The notes beneath the pieces were generated by a model that worked only from the letters and a program-made list of their open reading frames with translations, was not told where the DNA came from and did no database searches. Positions 6,198 through 6,352 of a stretch of 6,352 nt of DNA are shown here, in pieces. A program made the position numbers and the translations under genes. The stretch is taken from positions 1 to 6,352 of the forward strand of contig JAKANT010000104.1 of the NCBI GenBank assembly GCA_021823635.1, read 5' to 3'. This stretch comes from Pseudomonadota bacterium (lineage in GTDB: Bacteria > Pseudomonadota > Gammaproteobacteria > Burkholderiales > Burkholderiaceae_F). Each line of letters begins with the position of its first letter. The stretch's first letter is position 1.

Positions 6198-6352
6198 TCA
6201 ACGTCCCAGGTAGACCTCGATCACGCGCGGGTCGGCCTGCACCTGGGCCAGGCTGCCCTCGGCCAGCACCGCGCCCTCGTGCAGCACCGTGACCTTGCGC
6301 GCGATGCCGGCCACGAACTCCATGTCGTGCTCGACGACGATGATCGAATGCG
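6198..6352 (-). CDS. urtD: Urea ABC transporter ATP-binding protein UrtD (C-terminal fragment, 5' end outside window)
   Basis: The last 50 complete codons and the stop of an ABC ATPase are present. The segment begins HSIIVVEHDMEFV, containing the switch histidine after the D-loop region, then ARKVTVLHEGAVLAEG and ends ADPRVIEVYLGR, the typical C-terminus of UrtD and its relative LivG. Its position directly before urtE (23 bases from stop to the urtE ATG) supports UrtD rather than LivG. Walker A, signature and Walker B lie outside the window. UrtD pairs with UrtE to energise urea import through the UrtBC membrane channel. Confidence 0.92.
   Translation of the reverse strand, partial: HSIIVVEHDMEFVAGIARKVTVLHEGAVLAEGSLAQVQADPRVIEVYLGR

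Noticed and set aside
6175..6201. Extension of UrtE by nine residues to a TTG at 6201
   Set aside because: The added residues (MRGAPVAEQ) are not family-like; UrtE proteins normally start at the MLT-type methionine at 6174. The weak ribosome-binding site leaves slight doubt.

Overview
The window is one uninterrupted minus-strand operon segment for urea import and urea hydrolysis. Read in the direction of transcription (right to left), the order is urtD (3' end only), urtE, ureD, ureA, hupE/ureJ, ureB, ureC, ureE, ureF and ureG (5' two-thirds only). The high GC content, heavy GC bias at third codon positions, three separate urease subunits and a hupE/ureJ gene inside the cluster suggest a proteobacterium. 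A betaproteobacterium of the Burkholderiales type is most likely. This assignment is an inference from style and gene order, not a species identification.

Right part (about 5476-6352): the last two genes of a urea ABC transporter of the branched-chain amino-acid transporter class (the ATPases UrtD and UrtE). Middle (about 3427-5468): the accessory protein UreD, the gamma subunit UreA, a HupE/UreJ-type membrane protein that probably handles nickel, and the beta subunit UreB. Left part (1-3401): the catalytic alpha subunit UreC with every expected nickel and catalytic residue, then the nickel chaperone UreE and the GTPase-module proteins UreF and UreG.

The genes form one functional chain. UrtDE drive urea uptake, UreABC hydrolyse urea to ammonia and carbamate, UreD/F/G with UreE load the two nickel ions, and HupE/UreJ probably helps supply nickel. 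Gaps between genes run from a 1-base overlap to 28 bases, so there is no room for an internal promoter or terminator outside coding sequence, and no stretch over 300 bases lacks a gene. The plus strand carries no gene I can support; its long open frames are GC-driven shadows.

I see no previously undescribed system here. All ten genes belong to well-known families. The points worth a second look are about layout and detail: the membrane gene placed between two structural subunits, the repeated TGAGG stop/Shine-Dalgarno junctions, the weakly signalled ureF and ureG starts, and the short histidine tract of UreE.
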